A stretch of 32,584 nucleotides of DNA, from contig JAJEFC010000165.1 of assembly GCA_022820675.1 (NCBI GenBank), forward strand, positions 1 to 32,584, given 5' to 3'. Origin of the DNA: Vicinamibacteria bacterium. GTDB lineage: Bacteria > Acidobacteriota > Vicinamibacteria > Vicinamibacterales > UBA8438. This document shows, piece by piece, positions 31,493 through 32,584 of the stretch (its first letter is position 1; each line of letters begins with the position of its first letter). The notes beneath the pieces are model-generated. The model was given only the letters and a program-made list of their open reading frames with translations, did no database searches and was not told the origin of the DNA. The position numbers were made by a program, and so were the translations under genes.

Positions 31493-31579
31493 GACGCTGT
31501 CCACCGGGGAACCGCCGCCCTCTCAGGTCGAGATTCGAGCGGGGCCTGACGGTCGACATCCAGCCTCCGGATCTGGAGA

Positions 31580-31712
31580 CCCGGGTCGCCGCTCCGCCGC
31601 TCCCGCCACCGACCTGCCGTTCCGCTGCCGACCGGCTCTCCGAGCCCAGGCGCCGCGCTGCCGTTCCCGCCGCCGCCCTGCCGCTCCGCCCCCGACCGGC
31701 TCTCCGAGCCCC
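31580..31712 (-). repeat. 64-bp tandem repeat in the ribE-ribBA gap
   Basis: CCGACCGGCTCTCCGAGCCC occurs at 31628 and 31692, with CTGCCGTTCC(G/C) and CTGCCGCTCCGC before it, giving a period of 64 bp. The flanking parts are more diverged. It occupies the left half of the gap between ribE and ribBA. Confidence 0.75.
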
Positions 31713-31727
31713 GGAGCCGCCGACCCG

Positions 31728-31816
31728 CCAATCGGGGCCGGACGGCTCCGCCTCCCAACCATCTGCGGGGCGTCGGCGCCGGCCATGAGGGGGCGACGCT
31801 CTACGGCCCGGGCTCC
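31728..31816 (-). repeat. Diverged P-Q repeat supplying the ribE stop codon
   Basis: Q (GCCAATCGGGGCCGGACGGC, TCCCAACCATCTGCGGGG) covers about 31728-31768 on +, and P (GACGCTCTACGGCCCGGGCTCC with a weakened partner arm) about 31787-31816. The ribE TAG (31803-31801) sits at the same place of P as in thrC and khpA. P-to-Q direction is -, with ribE. Confidence 0.65.
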
Positions 31817-32436
31817 CGCCCCCCGCCGCCGACCGCGGGCCGGCCGAACTCGCCGACCTCCAGGGCCCGGACCACGTACTTGCCGATGATATCGCACTCG
31901 AGATTGACGACGGCGCCGACCCGGGCCCGACCGAGGTTGGTGTGCTCCCAGGTGAAGGGCACGATCTGCACGTCGAACGCGGCCGCCCGCAGCTCCGCCA
32001 CCGTCAGGCTGATCCCGTCGACGGCAATCGATCCCTTCCTCACCAGGAGGGGCGCCATGCCGGCGGGGAACGACACCGAGACCCAGTGAAACTCCGCCTC
32101 GTGCCGGATGCCCTCGATGCAGCCGGTGCCGTCGACGTGCCCCTGCACGAAGTGCCCCCCGACCCGCGTGTCGGCGCGCATGGATCGCTCCAGGTTCACC
32201 GCGTCCCGCAACGCGAGCCCGCCCAGGTTCGTCACCCGCATCGTCTCCGGCGACACCTCGGCCGAGAACGACCCGTCGTCGGCCCGGACCACGGTGAGGC
32301 AGACCCCGTTGACGGCGATGCTCTCGCCGAGGGCCAGCTCGCGCGCCACCGGCGTCCGCACCCCGAGGCGCAACCCCTCGGGGATCGGCGTCAGCTCGGC
32401 CACCTCGCCCGTCGTTTCAATCAAACCGTTGAACAT
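31801..32436 (-). CDS. ribE: Riboflavin synthase alpha chain
   Basis: Dismutates two 6,7-dimethyl-8-ribityllumazine to riboflavin. The 211-residue product has two lumazine-binding barrels: MFNGLIETTGEVAEL, SIAVNGVCLTVV, DTRVGGHFVQGHVDG, then KGSIAVDGISLTVAEL and LECDIIGKYVVR. The internal duplication (NGVCLTV and DGISLTV) is characteristic. The last residues G-R-E-P-G-P and the stop come from a diverged copy of the dispersed palindrome. ATG 32436 overlaps ribD by 20 bp. Confidence 0.96.
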   Translation of the reverse strand: MFNGLIETTGEVAELTPIPEGLRLGVRTPVARELALGESIAVNGVCLTVVRADDGSFSAEVSPETMRVTNLGGLALRDAVNLERSMRADTRVGGHFVQGHVDGTGCIEGIRHEAEFHWVSVSFPAGMAPLLVRKGSIAVDGISLTVAELRAAAFDVQIVPFTWEHTNLGRARVGAVVNLECDIIGKYVVRALEVGEFGRPAVGGGGREPGP

Positions 32437-32584
32437 CGGCCTCCAGCAGCACGTCCGCGCCCAGGCACCGGGTCCGGACCGGGCCGAGCGCGGCGAGAGA
32501 GAAACGCGCGTCCGGCATCCACGGGACTCCCGTTCGCCCCAGGGTCACCGGACACAGGTAGAGGCGGACGCGATCGACGATGCC
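32417..32584 (-). CDS. ribD: C-terminal end of RibD (partial)
   Basis: The last 55 codons of a gene entering from the right edge: GIVDRVRLYLCPVTLGRTGVP, then a variable end, stop 32419-32417. The IVDRVRLYLCP piece matches the end of RibD reductase domains (a strand-helix before a Pro). Position before ribE and a 20-bp overlap with it support ribD, the bifunctional deaminase/reductase of riboflavin synthesis. Confidence 0.75.
   Translation of the reverse strand, partial: GIVDRVRLYLCPVTLGRTGVPWMPDARFSLAALGPVRTRCLGADVLLEADVQRFD

Noticed and set aside
31493..31800. FMN riboswitch before ribBA.
   Set aside because: No conserved RFN-element boxes recognised; the gap consists of repeats.

Overview
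The window is GC-rich bacterial chromosome, tightly packed. It encodes diderm functions (a LolA lipoprotein carrier, a secretin, and NagZ, LdcA and Mpl for murein recycling) together with core translation genes. Base composition, gene content and the many secreted or Ala/Pro-rich tails would fit an Acidobacteriota (Vicinamibacteria-like) genome. That is an impression from the sequence, not a placement.

Layout, left to right. (1) Positions 1-3731 on +: the tail of rpsB, then tsf, pyrH, frr and a threonine-synthase-like PLP enzyme. (2) Positions 3902-4469: a small two-gene islet behind a perfect palindrome, next to a tRNA-Ala(CGC) on -. (3) Positions 4748-10404 on +: plant-type thrC, an FmdB-type zinc ribbon, a rhodanese-fold protein lacking its cysteine, a large secreted protein and lolA. 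(4) A foldback MITE-like element at 10401-10566, followed by a lipoprotein secretin with an N-terminal helical repeat region, ending at 12538. (5) Positions 12772-21084 on -: nagZ, ldcA, mpl, pxpB, pxpC, murB, murA (transcription order). This combines peptidoglycan recycling, UDP-MurNAc synthesis and two 5-oxoprolinase subunits, with a GHMP sugar kinase diverging on + (21415-22413). (6) Positions 22713-29292 on -: ffh, rpsP, khpA, rimM, trmD, rplS, rnhB, a small membrane protein, thiE and rodZ-like, behind a good sigma70-type promoter. (7) Positions 29493-32584 on -: ribD (partial), ribE, ribBA, then a small two-TM membrane protein and a possible Pro-rich ORF.

The most unusual content lies at the gene boundaries. 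A dispersed repeat, made of a ~31-bp palindrome (P) followed by a ~45-bp conserved tail (Q), recurs between genes and always points in the direction of transcription of the surrounding operon. Its palindrome carries TAG in the loop and supplies the stop codon and last residues (E-S-A-P or similar) of thrC, khpA and ribE, and it abuts the stop of ffh. Separately, short tandem duplications sit on gene ends. Two of them (122 bp at pxpB/pxpC, 89 bp at pxpC/murB) copied a stop/start overlap, so that each made an in-register mini-ORF that is still stop/start-coupled on both sides. Others are a 182-bp duplication of the kinase 3' end, three 75-bp units at the secretin stop codon, and a 64-bp repeat between ribE and ribBA.

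Other points: several genes have a -10-like TATAAT/TATAAC box about 6-12 nt before the start codon, suggesting leaderless mRNAs. trmD and thiE seem to start at CTG, and the gene before thiE perhaps at ATT. MurA has Asp in place of the catalytic Cys.
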